This document shows positions 9,690-23,549 of a stretch of DNA of 64,000 nt, piece by piece (position 1 is the stretch's first letter; each line of letters opens with the position of its first letter). Position numbers and translations under genes: made by a program. A model generated the notes under the pieces. It had not been told where the DNA came from. It was given only the letters and a program-made list of their open reading frames with translations, and searched no databases. Origin of the DNA: Gymnothorax reevesii (lineage: Eukaryota; Chordata; Actinopteri; Anguilliformes; Muraenidae); the NCBI GenBank assembly GCA_029721435.1, contig CM056588.1, positions 39,821,430 to 39,885,429 of the forward strand. Reading direction: 5' to 3'.

Positions 9690-12384
9690 CTTCAGCATAG
9701 TCTTACCGCATTTCCATCGAAAATCTGTTTTCACCAATTCATGGGCGTCACGAAGGATGCAGGTGGCTTCAAAACCTTTTGCACGTACCTTAATTCCTCC
9801 AACATTCTTCTTCTTTTCCTGCTCACTTTAAATTCTTTTTCTTCCTTTTCTTTCTTCCTTTTGTGTTTTCTCCTCCACTTCAGTCTCCCATCTTTTAAAA
9901 ATCCACACATCCATGTTTTGCACTCGTATCCCAAAACAACACGTTTAAGAGCAAAACAATCTGTTTAACATCGTTCAAAGGATTTTTGTAGAATGTATAG
10001 TTCAACTATTTGGTTCAAAACTCTTAATACAGTGCTGCCTGCCTTTCAAATAACAGAATGCTGCTCTCTGATTTATATTTTCTTTGTATTTTATGTGTCA
10101 TTTTTGTGATTCAATATTTTTTGTATTATTTGTGGCTACTTTGTCAGGACAACAAGCCAAGGGAGAGGATAATCTCTTGAATCTCCACGGGACTTTCCTG
10201 GCCAAAATAAAGCTTTGGAAAATCTCCAGTTTTCTGGTGGCTCTGGAAAATACCCTGGAACAAGGCTGTTTTCATGAAATGTGCCCTGTGCTTAGTCTCT
10301 GCGAAGCACTAATCAGAAATATGAACGTGCCAAGGCTAAACCAAACAAAGCAATCTTATAAAAACAGGGCTTTGGAAGGAGAATACTACTCCTCTGGCAC
10401 AGTGTTTGTCTCTGATGCTTTTAACCTTAATATCAACTGCTTCAAACAGAAAGTTCTTGTGGAAAGTTTGTTACCAGCTCTATGATCAACAGACCTAACT
10501 GATCTATGAGTAAACCCTGTGGCTCTCCAAGTGCAAAAGACTAACCCCAGATTCAGCCAATCAAAGTGCTGAAAAGCAGTCAGGTGTTCTAAGCTTAAAC
10601 AAAAGCCTGCAGCTACATTTGCCTCCCCTTGAAAAAGACTGCTTACCTGTATGTTGGGAAGCAAGCGTGCTGAGGGGTGATGTCATGACCCTGGGGGGCG
10701 ATAGGGATGGGGTATTGAGCTGGGGTTATCGAGGGGTGGGGGATTTGGTTGGAGGTAGAGAGTAGATGGATGGGGTGAGCAGGGCTGGTCGAGGCACCCT
10801 CACAGATGTGGGCGAATGAGAGATGATCTTCCATTCATCTAACTCCCAGTCAGCCCTGTGCATTTTCCTGCCATTAAATAAGTGTCAGCGATTTATTAGC
10901 TTTAAAAACCACTCGGCCCCAGAAACGCCAGAACTGTGCTTCAAACTCACCATACAACATCTCTCTTTCTCTCATTTTCACAAACTCTCTCCTTTTCTGT
11001 CTTTCTCCAATTCCCCTCTACCCTCCTCACCTTTCCTCCAAAAATCTGTCCTTCCCTCCATCTTACAGTCACCTCTCCCTCCTCTCCATCCTCAGCCATC
11101 TCCTTCATCTCAAATTCAAACTCAAGTTCAAATGGATGAACTTGACCAGAGAACTTATGTTGCCAAAGTTGCCAGCTCTAAAGGATACAGAGTATTGTAA
11201 TACAATTGTTGTTGAATGACTTAATATCACAAATATAGTTACTATTATACTGCAGATGACTAAAGAGAGAAAGCAGTGATGACTGTAGTGTTGTGAATGA
11301 GACTTGGGAGTTCATCATGTCTGTAATAGTTTCTCCCCACCTCTTCACTGTTGCATCATTTATGTTTCTCTTGCCATGCATCTTTTTTTGGGCCCTTCAG
11401 CTTTCTCCATCTATCATCCTTCCTCTCCTTTCACTCAGTTTCTCCTCCTTCTCTGTCTTCTCCGCTTCTCTCTCTCTCTCTCTCTCCCTCAGTCACTCCA
11501 TTCTGGATTCTGCTAGTGAACACAATCTGAGGCTGGTAACGTGTGCAAACTCAATTGCATTATTTATTCGAGAGCTAGAGTCACCAGGCTTATTCAGTAG
11601 CAAGAATCGCCCCCACCCCCTCCAAACACCAAAATCTTGGTTGTCTGTCGCTTTGGCACTTTACTTGGCATCAGCGAATAAGAATTCAGTATCTTGCCTG
11701 TCTGACGTCTAATAGGTGGGGCACAGCATCCCTGGAACCAGCTTTGCAGCTCCACCTGCCAGTACAGAGATCGTCTCATAAATGCATCCAGCTACTTCCT
11801 GCCTCTCGTGCTGTGTGTGTGTGTGTGTGTGTGTGTGGGAGGGGGGTTGTCCCATACAGGTGGGGTATATAAACCGTGACTAAAAACAAACAAGAATAAA
11901 AGTCTCAAAACAGGCGTCTAGACGCGCCTCAGCTTCGCTGCTCTGGATGGAGGGTGGAAGAGAGGTGAATAAACAGAGCTGATAGGGCAGGAAGTCTAAC
12001 CTTTGACCTCTGGGGGCTCTTACCCCTGAGCAGTGTGACTGAAGGTTGTTCGCAGCAGCGAGTACTTCGGCTCTTGCGCCAGGCGGGGGGGTGGGGTTCA
12101 GTCTCCATAAAGAGCCAGTACGCGCCGATCCTATCTTGCGCCCGAAACCTGAGCCTGGATCAAAACGGTTCTCTCTGAAAGCCAGGGGCATTGTGGGTAA
12201 TCTGGAATGGCAACATACACTCTTCGCAGCCTGGGACACGAGGGACTGGAGCAGAGGTCTTCTGAGCTGATGAGAGTTAGGTCCACAGTATATACTCACC
12301 TGTACGTCATAGGCTCAGTCCTGATCTCTCTTCCACTCCTGGTGGTAATAAATATTATTAGTTTAAGCATCTTTCAAACCCAGT
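9690..12384. other. intergenic with pyrimidine-rich tracts
   Basis: No gene is supported; the 133-residue frame at 10084-10485 has no recognisable domain. Pyrimidine-rich DNA lies at 10960-11110 and 11400-11490, including (TC)n at about 11465-11486, and a (TG)n tract at 11812-11837. These explain the Ser/Leu/Pro-rich spurious frames nearby. Confidence 0.4.
11812..11837. repeat. (TG)n microsatellite
   Basis: About 13 perfect TG units followed by a G-rich stretch. Confidence 0.95.
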
Positions 12385-12392
12385 CTGTAGCA

Positions 12393-13083
12393 CAGTGGTC
12401 CCCAACGTCCTAGGGACCCGCTATTTATGGTGGTTATTGTTTCAGCAATATTTGCAATCATATAACATGCTGTTAATTTGTCTCATTTTGCTGCATTTCA
12501 TGTTTAGAGCAGTTATTTACCCTCTTTAGCCACTTGTTAAAAGAAATATCCATGCATGCCATGAAAAATAAGAATTCCATATCCTCATTGTGATAGAGTG
12601 GAAACAGCTGCTTGAAATGCTCAAATTAAAGAATTAGTAGGTTCTTAATTCTTGAAAAGTAACTGAAACATGATAGCAAAAACTTACCATGTAACTGTTT
12701 AGTACGCCAACAACTGATGAAGAGTTAAACCTGTTTTGAGTCATGTTATTAAGTACAAGCAATGTATTTTGAGTGCACGGAAAACACTTGTGTTCAGCAA
12801 CCTAATTCTGAGCTGACTGACTTTTCTTAGTGTCAAATTTAATTTTTCAAAAATATTATCTGAAATTACTTGCAGTATAGAAAAATGCACAGAATGTTCT
12901 AGGGTCTTGATTCTTTCTTTTTTCTGTATGGTATGCATGGGTATTTATGTCAAAATGTGGCTTTGGAGTGCAAATAACTGCTCTAAACAAGAAATCCACT
13001 GTATTAAGACAAATTAAGCGCTTGTCAAAATCATACGTTTGCAATAGTGGTTGAAACAAAAACGTTGACATTGGAGACCACTG
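12393..13083. mobile_element. non-autonomous hAT (Charlie-like) element with perfect 8-bp TSD
   Basis: The element begins CAGTGGTCCCCAACGTC and ends with the inverse of CAGTGGTCTCCAATGTC, the classic terminal inverted repeat form of Charlie-type hAT elements. The eight bases CTGTAGCA occur immediately before (12385-12392) and immediately after (13084-13091), an exact hAT-length target site duplication. Its 691-bp interior is noncoding, and an internal inverted motif (AGAGCAGTTATTT near 12508, its inverse AAATAACTGCTCT near 12975) suggests a longer, partly decayed palindrome. Confidence 0.92.
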
Positions 13084-16000
13084 CTGTAGCACAATGCTTG
13101 CAAAAGAGTCTCGTACTGGTGTTAAGGTGCTGAATGTGTGTGTGTGTCTGCATATGAGTATAAGAATCTCTGTGTGCTGAAGTGTGTGTGAGAACCGGTG
13201 TGTGTGTGAGAGAGATAATGTGCATGATGGAACAAGCGTCTGGGATTGCCCACAGGTGCGAAAGATGGATGAAATCGATGATGCAACGTGGTCATCAAAA
13301 ATACATCTGTTTCAATCAGATCAATGCCTTTTACATGTGTTTCAGTCTATAACTCACACTGAGCCTGTGAATCACCTCCATATGCACCGCAGAGCTGTAA
13401 GTCCTGCAGCCGCTGATCTGGAATCAGCGGAGAAGGAGCTGGTCCAGGGGTCCCACCCCCCTCGAAAACACACCCTCTGAGCTGAGGGCAGCCTTCCAAT
13501 GCTGCGAGCAGACTTCAGCCCTCAGAGCAGTCAAAAAGAACAGGGACTGATGACAGGGGTGTCACTAGACATATTTCAGGCCTACTCCCCCGCTCCCCTA
13601 AAATATTCTATAGCACGCCACGCCAAATAATGCGCACTATTAGTTTAAATTGTCAAGGGTTGAGGGAAGAACATGCCAGACCAGACCAGACCACCCCCCC
13701 ACCCCCAGAACATCTCCTTAGCTCCCCCATTCATAAATCTTCACCTACACCCCTGACTGAAAATAAAAACAATGACAGCAATAACTGTGTTTTCTCTCCG
13801 TCACACAGTAATCAGGGACGACTCACCTCACTGCTTACACACAGCTCTCACCCAGGGGTGAGTACACGACGGCCATTTTGTGCTCTAACGCTCACCACAC
13901 ATCAGCCGCGGTGACAAGAGAACGGGTATTAATAGATCAGTTGAAATGTGAGAACAATTTAATTGCAATCTCTATGGCCAGAATTCTTCCCAATCGCCTA
14001 AACCCAACTCGACCTCCTCGGGTCAGTTCTCCAGTCCATGTCTGGAGGACACCAGGGGGTTGAGGACCTAAGGATATTAATAGTGGTCTGCATTCAAAGT
14101 GAGCCGCTTTAAAAAACTTCTTCAAAGAAGATTCGGGTGCACATACACGCACACTCAAGAAGAAGTTCCTCAGCTTAAATATCACTCCTGAAAACCCCCA
14201 AATCGCCCAATAACTGAGACCCCCCCGAATAAATGACAGCTTTGAATAACCCAAACCCCCATAAGGTACAAACCCTGGCTCTGACCCCTGTCACAGCCTG
14301 CTCACATTAAGGGATACTGCTGGTGCTCCAGCACTGTGGAGGTTTTTTTCAGGTGTACACCATCGCTGGGGCCGGATTTGAAACCCAAAACAAGACGTGA
14401 TCTTCAGATAACAACGTCAGACGTTTCTGCAAAACACACTAAAGCAAAAACACGTTCCCTGAGTCCTTTGTTCCTGCAGATCCTGGAGACCTTTGCATTC
14501 AGCGCTGCCAAAATTTATAAAAAGTGAAATAACATAAATAATAATAATAAAATAAAATTCAGGCAGGCATGTGAGACAATACCAAGGGGAAAACTGCAGA
14601 AGAAAACTGTGGTTTTGACACAATCTCAACTTCCAACTCATAGTATGATCTATCAAATGTTATCAATAAAGGATGATAACACTGATTCAGTAAACACATT
14701 CCAAGCTATGAATTAAGCATTTTTTCATAATATAAAGTAAACAAGGATAAAAGCCATGCAGAAGAAGAGAATGTAGAACCAAGGACAAATTAGGCTGCAA
14801 GAATGTTGTTCTGCGTTTCTTTTTAGCATTTCAGTAACATGCAGATTTGGCGCACATTTCAAACCTGGAAAGTGGACTTTCAAAACAGTTCCAACCCTGA
14901 TTTTCAGAAATCTAACCAGGGAGTATGGAGATGTGAAAATTAACCCTTTAAACACCCCAGGAATCCCACAGACTGGAGCTGCGATGATAGCCTGCTTGAG
15001 CGTTGAGACCAATAACACCTGCTTAAATTCGCTAGCTGTGCCAGGAGGAAGACTTGCTGAAAGCAGCACATACAGACTCAGTTAAAGGAATAAAAGTCGA
15101 GGCCAGAGGGTCTCCTTTGAAAGTGTGCGTGCTGTAAAGAGGAGAGACGATGCAGCCTTTCCACGCCCAGATTTCACACCTGCTGAGCCATACAGCCCAG
15201 AATCTGATGACCTGTTACTACATCTCACGGAGCATTCTGGCCTGTAACATCTGGAGAACAAAGACTGTATAAACCAGCGAGTATGTCTGTGTGCGCGAGA
15301 CAGTGTGAGTGTGAGTGTGTGTGTGTGTCTGCACACGAAAGAGAGAATAATAACTATCATATACAATTATAATTGTAAAGTTGATGTCATTCTTGATTAA
15401 TACTTGATTTATATGCTTTATATGCTCCAGCAAAATGTATTTGTAAATGTCATGCCAAAGAGGCATTTAGAATTTGAATTTCAGAATAATATCCAGAAAT
15501 GTTGTATGAATCATTGTAATAATATAAATTAATTGCCAGTGGGGATGTGTGACAGTCTAAAGCAAGTGAAATTCTTCCAGCGATGAGGTTTGATCCCATT
15601 CCAAATTAGTCTCTCTCTTAGATTTCAGCCTGAATACATGGAGGAAGTAAAATAAATAAACTAATGATTGAATAAATAAATGAAAGATCGCTGATAGAAC
15701 GACAACTTGCCGAAATTCCTAAGACTTACGTCAGAATGATGTCATTGCGACATGCAAGCGCTAGGACCGCATTGACTTGATTGACAAAAATGGCATTAGT
15801 TTGCAGTCTCTAGCTTGAATAGAGGCCAAATTATCAACCAAAATGTGTTTAGACCTTTTTGATGACCTTGACATTTCCCATGAGGATAGGATCATACAAA
15901 GGTATATGCCTCTAGCTGAGGCATTTTCGGACTCGATGAAATGAAAATGAAGACAATCACTGCAAGATAAAGGGCAGTTAAGGGTGTGACTAACAGATAA

Positions 16001-18890
16001 ACAAACAAACAAACAGACATACTAACTGAACTGACTAACATACTTGCTAAAAGAATTTTGGCAAGTAATAAATAAAAGACCTAATTCACATGGAGGGATT
16101 GGCTGAGAAATTTACACAGAGCAGCACCATGTAACGCTTAAGGCCAGAATCACTGTGTGGACCGCTCGCAATGAGGACCTCAGTCTTTAGTCTTCTATTT
16201 GAAAGAACATAGAAATACACACACACGCACAAATTGGCATGAATATGACAACACAACATCACACAAACACACAGGTAGATAGACACAAATAGCCAGAGTC
16301 ATATGCTCTCGTGTCAGCAGAAATATGGTAGTCATGTCCTCTGCTCTGGGACCCCTATGATGGATTATGGGTAAAACTACTCTGGTTTCTGTCACCCTCA
16401 CCTAACACACTGCCATAACAGCTCAATGAAACCGTGATTAGGGGTATTAGTCTGTCATTTGGGGCAGAACTAGGGTGGGAATAGACAGGGAATTCAGCTG
16501 GGGTTCAACCGCTGACTTGGGGTCAGTGGGGATACCAAGTTCATGCAAGCATGTGTGTCAATGGCATGCCTATAGAAGGACCCCTGCTAGAATTACACAC
16601 CTGAATTAGAGATCCAGCTGCATTTTATAGCAAAACACCTAATGCAGAGACTTTACTAAGAGTGGGGATAATGCCCTGAGTACAGTCAGGCCAGGGAGTA
16701 CCCTAACATGGAGCATATTGCCTGCTATTAATTACCTTTTCCACTCTTTTAACAACAGATCAAAATTCAAAAGAGGAGCTGCTAATATAAGCCTTTGCAC
16801 CTTCAAAACCAGTCTTCGCGGGTGACCTGAGTCGCGGTAAGAATCTGTGCTTCCAGAAATTCTCTTGACGTAAAAACTGTAACAGACTTTTCAAAGTACA
16901 AGCAGGCAAGAGTGATGATTGGGAAGGTTAACCTGGAGAACACAGGGAACCTCACATATTCTACGCAAGCGTGGAGATTACACAATCACAGCTTTACAAA
17001 ACGTTGTGTGGGGCCTATATTTCAACCAGGAGAGACTCAAATGAAATCAAGAAAATATTTATTATCCTTCGAGCATAAAGTGGTAACATGGTAATAATCG
17101 AAACAAGTCTTTGGCGCTTGGACTCTTTGGGAAGACTCGAAGATCAGGAGCACTGCCCGGAGCAGCCGCAGGAAATCCCCCGAAGAGTCCAGACACTGGT
17201 GGCGGTGGTGGTGGCTGAAGACTGGTGAAGCTGGAGCGGCAGAACGGGAGGTCTGATGAGTAGGGTGGCGTTGGAGCGAAGGAGGGTCAGCGAGCGGCAG
17301 CATGAGTGAACTAGGGCGGAGAAAATAACATATTTAAAAAAGACGGCAGCAGAATGATTGGCAAGCGACGCGACTGAGGTGTGCCCTGGTTGGATGGAAG
17401 CAATCAGCTGCTATGCCATATGACTGCTCATTGACAGCCCCGGATATTGTCCGCGGAGAATCACGAGTGAACATGAATGAACAAATAGACGGGGTTGACG
17501 GGCGCGAAAGAGAGAGAGTCTTCCTGACTGAACTTTCGCTGAGCTTCATACTATTCGTATGACACGCAGAACTGCCGGACGCATAGCAACATGCATAGCA
17601 ACACCTGAAAAAGTATGCGAGTCTTTAATAAGCTCAGCTTGTGAACCAGCTCGTGATGTATCCTGCAGGGTCTGTCGCAGTCTTTGGTCACAGCCAGTAG
17701 CAGATTTGCTCCAATAAAGCAGAATAATTTAGGGGGAGGGAAAGTCTTGTTTAACCAGAGAGTGTTGCAGCTTCCAATTATCACAACAGAGAGGCATTTA
17801 ACCTGTGAACCCATCATCACACAGAGCAGTGCTGCCCTGTCAAGTGCGTGTTCAGTGTCTGGGCATGTACCACAGCAGCTGTCAGGTCCTAGTTCAACAA
17901 AGTCTCGAGAAAAGAGAGACAGAAAAAAGATACGACAAGATAGAGAGAGGGAAGGAGAGAGGGAGAGAGAGTGATGGAGGAAAAAGAAAGAAAAGGAGTG
18001 AGAGAGATAGATATAACAGTTGGAGGGAGGGGAAGAGAGATACTTTTTGATTTATTTATTTATAATTTATGTTTTTTTACACACCTTTACTGTTCAATTT
18101 CACAGTAGAAGTAAGTTAACCTCCATTACAATATCTAGTCAAGAGATCCTGACTGACAACAAAATCCATGAGCCCAGCAAGATTTTTTTAGCTGTTAGAT
18201 GACAATTTAAGTCAAAAAATGAAAAGTCAACTGCCACTCAAAGAGTCCCACAAAAACACCATAGTTCACAGACCTCCAGTGAGCCTTTCAGTCACAGTCT
18301 GTGTGTTGACGAAAAACAGACTAAGAGTGAGAAAGGAAGTGATTGAGGAAGAAAGAGAAAAGGGAAGCATTGAGGAAGCACTGAGGAAATCTACTAAAAA
18401 GACAAGAAAAATTAATTGTCTCCCAGGGTGGGGTTTGTGGTGACTGTTTTGAAGTTTTTTTTGGGATTCCAAACTGTCCCTCATTTTCCCATGAATGCAA
18501 AATGCCATCTATCTAACCCCCCGAGCCAATCACAGCCCCCCCACCCCAACCCCAAAAGCCATTCTTCTTCCTAATGTAATTTTTTAATGTGACTGTAATC
18601 AGACCACAGCAGCATTTCTGAAGCCAAAGGCTTCATCCCTCCAAATCCAACTGGAGGAAAAAAAACCTGTGGAGCGTTCGTTGGAAATTCCGGTCCCGTC
18701 GTTCCGACAGCAGCGGAGCCCGTTACGGCGTTCCGCAGAGAGTCATTTTCCCCCGGCTCAGCCTCCCAAAGCCTCCTCACCTGGAAGCAATCTGGAGCCG
18801 CGGTGGACGGGCCGGGAGTTGAAAGTCGGGCGGCGCTGGTAGCCTGTGTGGGGCTGGAAATAGCTCCTCTGTGATCTTAAAAAACAAAGG

Positions 18891-19050
18891 CAGAGAGAGA
18901 CAGAGAGAGACAGAGACAGAGAGAGAAACGCAGTGGGAGATGGAGAAAGAAGAGTCGGAGAGACAAAGACAGACATAAAAAGGGAGAGAAAGAGGGAAGG
19001 AATGAGAAAGAGTGAGAGACAAGGAGATTAAAACAAAGAAAGAAACAGGA
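18891..19050. repeat. (GA)-rich purine tract
   Basis: An imperfect GAGA/CAGA tract of about 160 bases with nearly all purines on the + strand; strand-asymmetric, so capable of triplex formation in principle. Confidence 0.85.
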
Positions 19051-19164
19051 AGGCACACATCGTCCAAACTAACGAAGTTAAGCAGATGTCTCAGTAACAG
19101 AACTCAGACCCTCTCTTCTTGATGCTGTGAGAGGCACAAATACAAGCCTGGCAGCCCCCCCCTT

Positions 19165-19172
19165 CACACACA

Positions 19173-19203
<31 letters not shown>
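19165..19203. repeat. (CA)n(CG)n alternating tract
   Basis: About 12 CA units run directly into about 7 CG units, then imperfect CA/CG continues to about 19230. Unbroken purine-pyrimidine alternation of this length is the standard sequence signature for Z-DNA potential. Confidence 0.9.
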
Positions 19204-19204
<1 letters not shown>

Positions 19205-19375
19205 TGCACGCACACATACACACACTCGCACACACCTTTTCCACACTCCCTCATTCAGTCATAATACCAACACATAATCATGTATTTTGACAGCACTCCA
19301 ATTTCTTATGGCACCCTATTGAACAACTTAAAGAGCAGAGCAGATAACACAGACCATCTACAGCCCAATTTTTTA

Positions 19376-19510
19376 ACGCACACTCCTCACAGGCCGAAAA
19401 ACAGTTGCTTATACCCCCTCCCATTACCTGGGGGTCAGGTGTGAAGGCACTCCGGGCAATCACAATCAGTTGCACTACCTTGTCAGCTGATTACCTGAGT
19501 AAAACCAGGG
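19376..19510. repeat. interspersed repeat related to 35650-35810
   Basis: It shares CCCATTACCT followed by GGTCAGG(T), a GGCAAT-like block and AAAACCAGGG with 35650-35810. The pattern resembles one half of a dispersed fish MITE known to me by its AAACCAGCAG-type ends; the assignment is tentative. Confidence 0.4.
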
Positions 19511-22300
19511 GAAACTTTGAACATCTCTGAGCGAGAACACGAGAACGGCTCAGAAGAACAGAACGGCTCATCTAGAACAGAAGAACAGGAAAGTACACAA
19601 CCTGGAGGACAGGGCAACTGAAACAGAGGAACGTAACAGTGCGTCACGGGGAGAACTGGGCACAAAGCCCATCTAGACCATCAAAACATAACGGAACATA
19701 ATGTGGAGAACAGACCATTCAGCCCACATAAAACAGAGGAACACAAAGACACATCATGAGCAGAGGAGGCCATTTCAGCCCATTGTTTAGGCCTGTAGTC
19801 AATGTTAGACAGTATTCCTCATTGTGTCAGGACTGCGCTGGAACATTCTGAGGGTCTCTGCCGGTTCTACAAGGCTAGTCATTCCCACACTGTCCTAGGA
19901 GAGAGCGCAGAGGGGTTTCACAGACCAGCAATTAAAGAGAAGGGCAGCAAATAGAGGTGGTCCTGAGGGATCTTCTCCTGAGTCAACATGTCAGACCCCA
20001 TTTCCTGTTCTCTTTTCTACTCTCTTTCACTAACTCTTTCTCCATTTCCTTCCTTTATATCAGCCTCACAGCTCAGCTGGGGTGTACTGCAGTAGGTGCA
20101 GATGGGCCCAGATATTTCTTGGGGGCTCCTGATTGAGTAGAATCTCTGAATCACTGAAGTGCTGGACAATTTATAACCACAAACATTAAGAATATCGCAA
20201 CTTCAAGAGACAAAATAAACCATTTTACCTTTTTGTACAGTTTATATACCGGGCTTTAAAATCAGATTGAGGCGGAGCTTGACTCGGTTGTTCTTCATAA
20301 TAAAACACAATTAAAATTTAATTCAAATACAAATCATCAAGCACATTATCTTTTTGGAAGTATTCCAGTCATTTTAGTTTTTATCACATAGAATACTATT
20401 TTTTGAAGTTTGCATTAGATATTCAGAGATATTTAGCAGCTTTATATTGCATAATTTGGCCTTTACACCATTTCATTTAAACTCTATTTGTGTAAAAATG
20501 AGGCCCTGCTGTTTGTGGAACCTTGATATTCCTCTTTCTAGAAGGACTGTCACTGATAGGTTGCTCACAAGCCAGTCAGCTTCCTCATTGTTGGCTTAGG
20601 CTGCAAATCACAATCTAACAATGAGGGACCATTAAAAAAAATCACATTCAGGGATAACTGTTTGAAACTATTTACTTTTCGGAGTGCAAAAGTAATAAAG
20701 ATGAATGCAATAATAATTGCAGGAGTTAGACTTAAATTGTGTCAACTCACTTCGCTGTCTCTTCCATATTCAAGGGCAGTTCTTCAGGCAGAAAAGCAAT
20801 ACCACGTCCACTGGGATGGAAACTGAGGTAGATAAGAACCCAAATGAAGCGTAATTTTCTCAAGAAAAACAATCACGCTCGTATGCTCAGAACTAATTCT
20901 TGTTATTAGTATTAAACCATTATTTGACCCGGGGAGTCCCATTGAGATTACAAGATCTCCTTTTTAGGGGAGCCCGGGCCAAGAAAGCAGTAAATAGTTG
21001 TAGCATCAGCTCCCATCTCCCACCTGGGGCACTGCAAGAACTTCTGGCTGTCAGTTGGTAAATTGGGATAAGACTTTCTGCAAAACATGAATTAAAACAA
21101 GGCAAAATCCAGATGGTATCCAGAATCCAGGATCTCCACCAGGGCAAGCAGTCAGAGTGACTCCCACTCTGTGTTAAAGCTGGACACTGGGCAGGCTGCT
21201 TCTGGTGAGCTGGTCTGGGCCCCAAGTGGTCAAGAGGTAATAATTTATGAGAGAAGACAACAGCAAATCATACACACATCCTATTAATTGGATGCCAGAC
21301 CCAGAAGCACTTAAAGGTAAAGACAGAAGTGTGTACACTGATGAGATCCCCTATTTAAATCAGCTTTATCTGCCCTCTCACTCTCCACCTCACCGGAGCA
21401 TTCAGCACTCAGACACAAAATGGCCGCCATACATTATCCAGGGAGGCTACACATTGGTGGCGGTTGAAGCAAGTTTGCCCCTCATCTCTGTAAAGCGATT
21501 TGAGTACCAATGAGAAAAGCAATATATAATTGCCATGATTATTATGCACACCTTGCGCACACAGTCTTCAGGCCCTAATGGACTGCAGTCAGACCGGTGT
21601 GACAATCTGCAGCTCGGCTGCTACAGTTGAGAACATTCCCAAACCCTGAATCACCTCTGGAACACCACACTACCATGCCAAGACTCAGCGCTGACCGCAG
21701 ATTCCTAAATCTTTATGCAGACCATACTGTCTCATTCCTCACACGGTGACCCGTGTGTCAACTAATTGCACTAAAAAAAAAAAAGACCAAAATCGAGATG
21801 CCTCCTCTGTGCATTGTTGCAGCAAAATTCCGTCCAAGGGACACGTTGAAGCGATAACAGTGCCACCGTTATTGGGAGCGAGGCGTGTCTGGAGAGGATG
21901 GGGGCGGGGGGTAATGTACCGCTGGGATGCCATGTGATTTTAATTGAGCGATTAGCGATAATTGAATGAGCGATCGAAGGGCCGCAGCTCAAAACGAGAG
22001 CGTGATGCGTCTCACAGGACTCTTTGTGCCTGACCCCAACCACCACCATTACCTCCGCTGCCGCCTTTCGGCGCAAGTCACAAGAGCTGATCACAAGAGC
22101 CCCCGTTCCCCCCCACCTTTAACCTCGGATCCCAGCACCCTATCAAATCTAACACACCAACCCATAACAGCCCCCCTTCTCCTGCCGCGAAACACCCCAG
22201 ACCTTAGGAATCACCCCAGACTTCAGGAATCACCAGGCAATCCACTCTCAGTATCACCTTTGACCCTTCTGTTATTACTACAACTACTACTAATACTACT
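19511..22300. other. intergenic, nothing recognised
   Basis: No coding homology. GAACAGAA-type short repetition occurs at 19530-19690. An ATT/ACT-rich trinucleotide patch lies at 22271-22318. Confidence 0.35.
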
Positions 22301-22319
22301 AATAATATTAATAATAACA

Positions 22320-22700
22320 CCTTTCTCAGACTTTACCTTTCTCAGGTCACTTTACAATGGAGACAAAACCGCAAGTAAAATGCATAAAACAAAGAAAACA
22401 AGTGACCATTTCACAAAAACACAACAAAAGTACATTAGACAGGAGTAAAATCAATGCCTAGGCAGCATCCTCTGAGATTTAATTATGTTTGGAGTGAGCG
22501 ACAGTGTTAGTTCAGAAGATATGTCCTAACTTGAGTCTTGAACTATGTTCAGCTGGTTGATTCATGGAGGTGCTGGGGTAAGGTCTTCCATAGTTTAGGA
22601 CCGACGGCACTAAAGGATCTAGCACTTCTAAGACCAGTTTGCTGACTGCATTGGTGAACCATACCTTGCAAACGTCAGATCATTGTTCTGGATGAATGTC
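22320..22700. repeat. possible LINE 3'-tail fragment
   Basis: GGTCACTTTACAATGGAGA and, further on, GGTCTTCCATAGTTTAGG with CACTAAAGG resemble a dispersed fish retrotransposon tail (pattern: TTTACAATG ... CCAGAGTTTAGG ... ACTAAAGGC). No reading frame survives. This is recalled similarity, not a search result. Confidence 0.35.
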
Positions 22701-23549
22701 CAGGTTTTCCCTAAGCAACCAGTACAGTTCACTCAAGAGACCCATGTGAATGAAACTGGGAAATGCACGGGCAGATTGAATCATATCAGATGTAGCGAAA
22801 CGTTTGCCAGTACGCTCCGATGGCCAGATTGAGATATCCAGATGGAGGGCATGAACTGTTCGGGCGGCGATAGAGACATCTTGGAAAAGAGCTACAGGGC
22901 TTGCAATGTCAGCAGTGAGTCAGAAACTGCGTGGTGCCGAATGCATTGTTAATGACATTAAAAATGACAAGAGAAGCCACCAGCATGCTTGTGAGTCAGG
23001 GACCGTGAATATCCTATCGTAATTCCACCAATCTCGAACCTCGAGCCAAAAGGCTCAGGAACGATCGTTGCTCGAGTGCTAATCAAGGAGTCGCTGGCGC
23101 AGAAACGTTTCCCCGCGCTCATATGTTCTCACTGCACAGACTCTTTCCATGAGAGCGGAGCGAAACACGAGTCAGGCGACCGGGAACCGTTTAGTGTCAA
23201 TCTGTCCAGGCCTGTATTGCTCCAACAGAGCTCAATTTTAAAGGATAACTCTGGCATTACAATAGAGGACCTTCCAGAAACAAAAAAAAAAACAAAAAAA
23301 ATAAATAAATCAGGGCGCATTACGCATTTTGAACTGTCGTGCAGTCAAACAGTCCCATGACTAACGTCAAGCCTGTGAACTATCAAGTTGGATAAAATTG
23401 AAGAAAAGCATGGCTGAGGTTCTGTGCGCAGAGCTGCCTCAGTGGATTTCTGGAGGATTGAGTCAGAAGGAACAAGCATGAAATCCTCAGACTCCCCACT
23501 ATGGGACGGCTGAACTCTGGCCTAGAAACAAATCACAGTGGGGAGATGG
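22701..23549. other. intergenic, nothing recognised
   Basis: No gene, transposon end or tandem structure could be supported. An A-rich run lies at 23280-23310. Confidence 0.35.

Larger units (their letters stand above)
13092..19370. other. intergenic, microsatellite-rich, no gene
   Basis: Simple repeats are (TG)n at 13134-13147 and 15303-15328 and GA-rich DNA at 17920-18010 and 18891-19050. No homologous coding sequence or transposon ends were found. CpG-containing stretches near 17200-17500 and 18660-18840 look unlike the surrounding DNA but have no supporting structure. Confidence 0.4.

Noticed and set aside
10084..10485. 133-residue plus-strand frame
   Set aside because: No domain or supporting splice sites; a chance frame in AT-rich DNA.
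14945..14955. second piggyBac-like TTAACCCTTT start
   Set aside because: No matching inverted AAAGGGTTAA end at a plausible distance was found.
21966..22448. 160-residue plus-strand frame
   Set aside because: Composition follows CCCC-rich and ATT/ACT simple sequence, and no recognisable motif is present.
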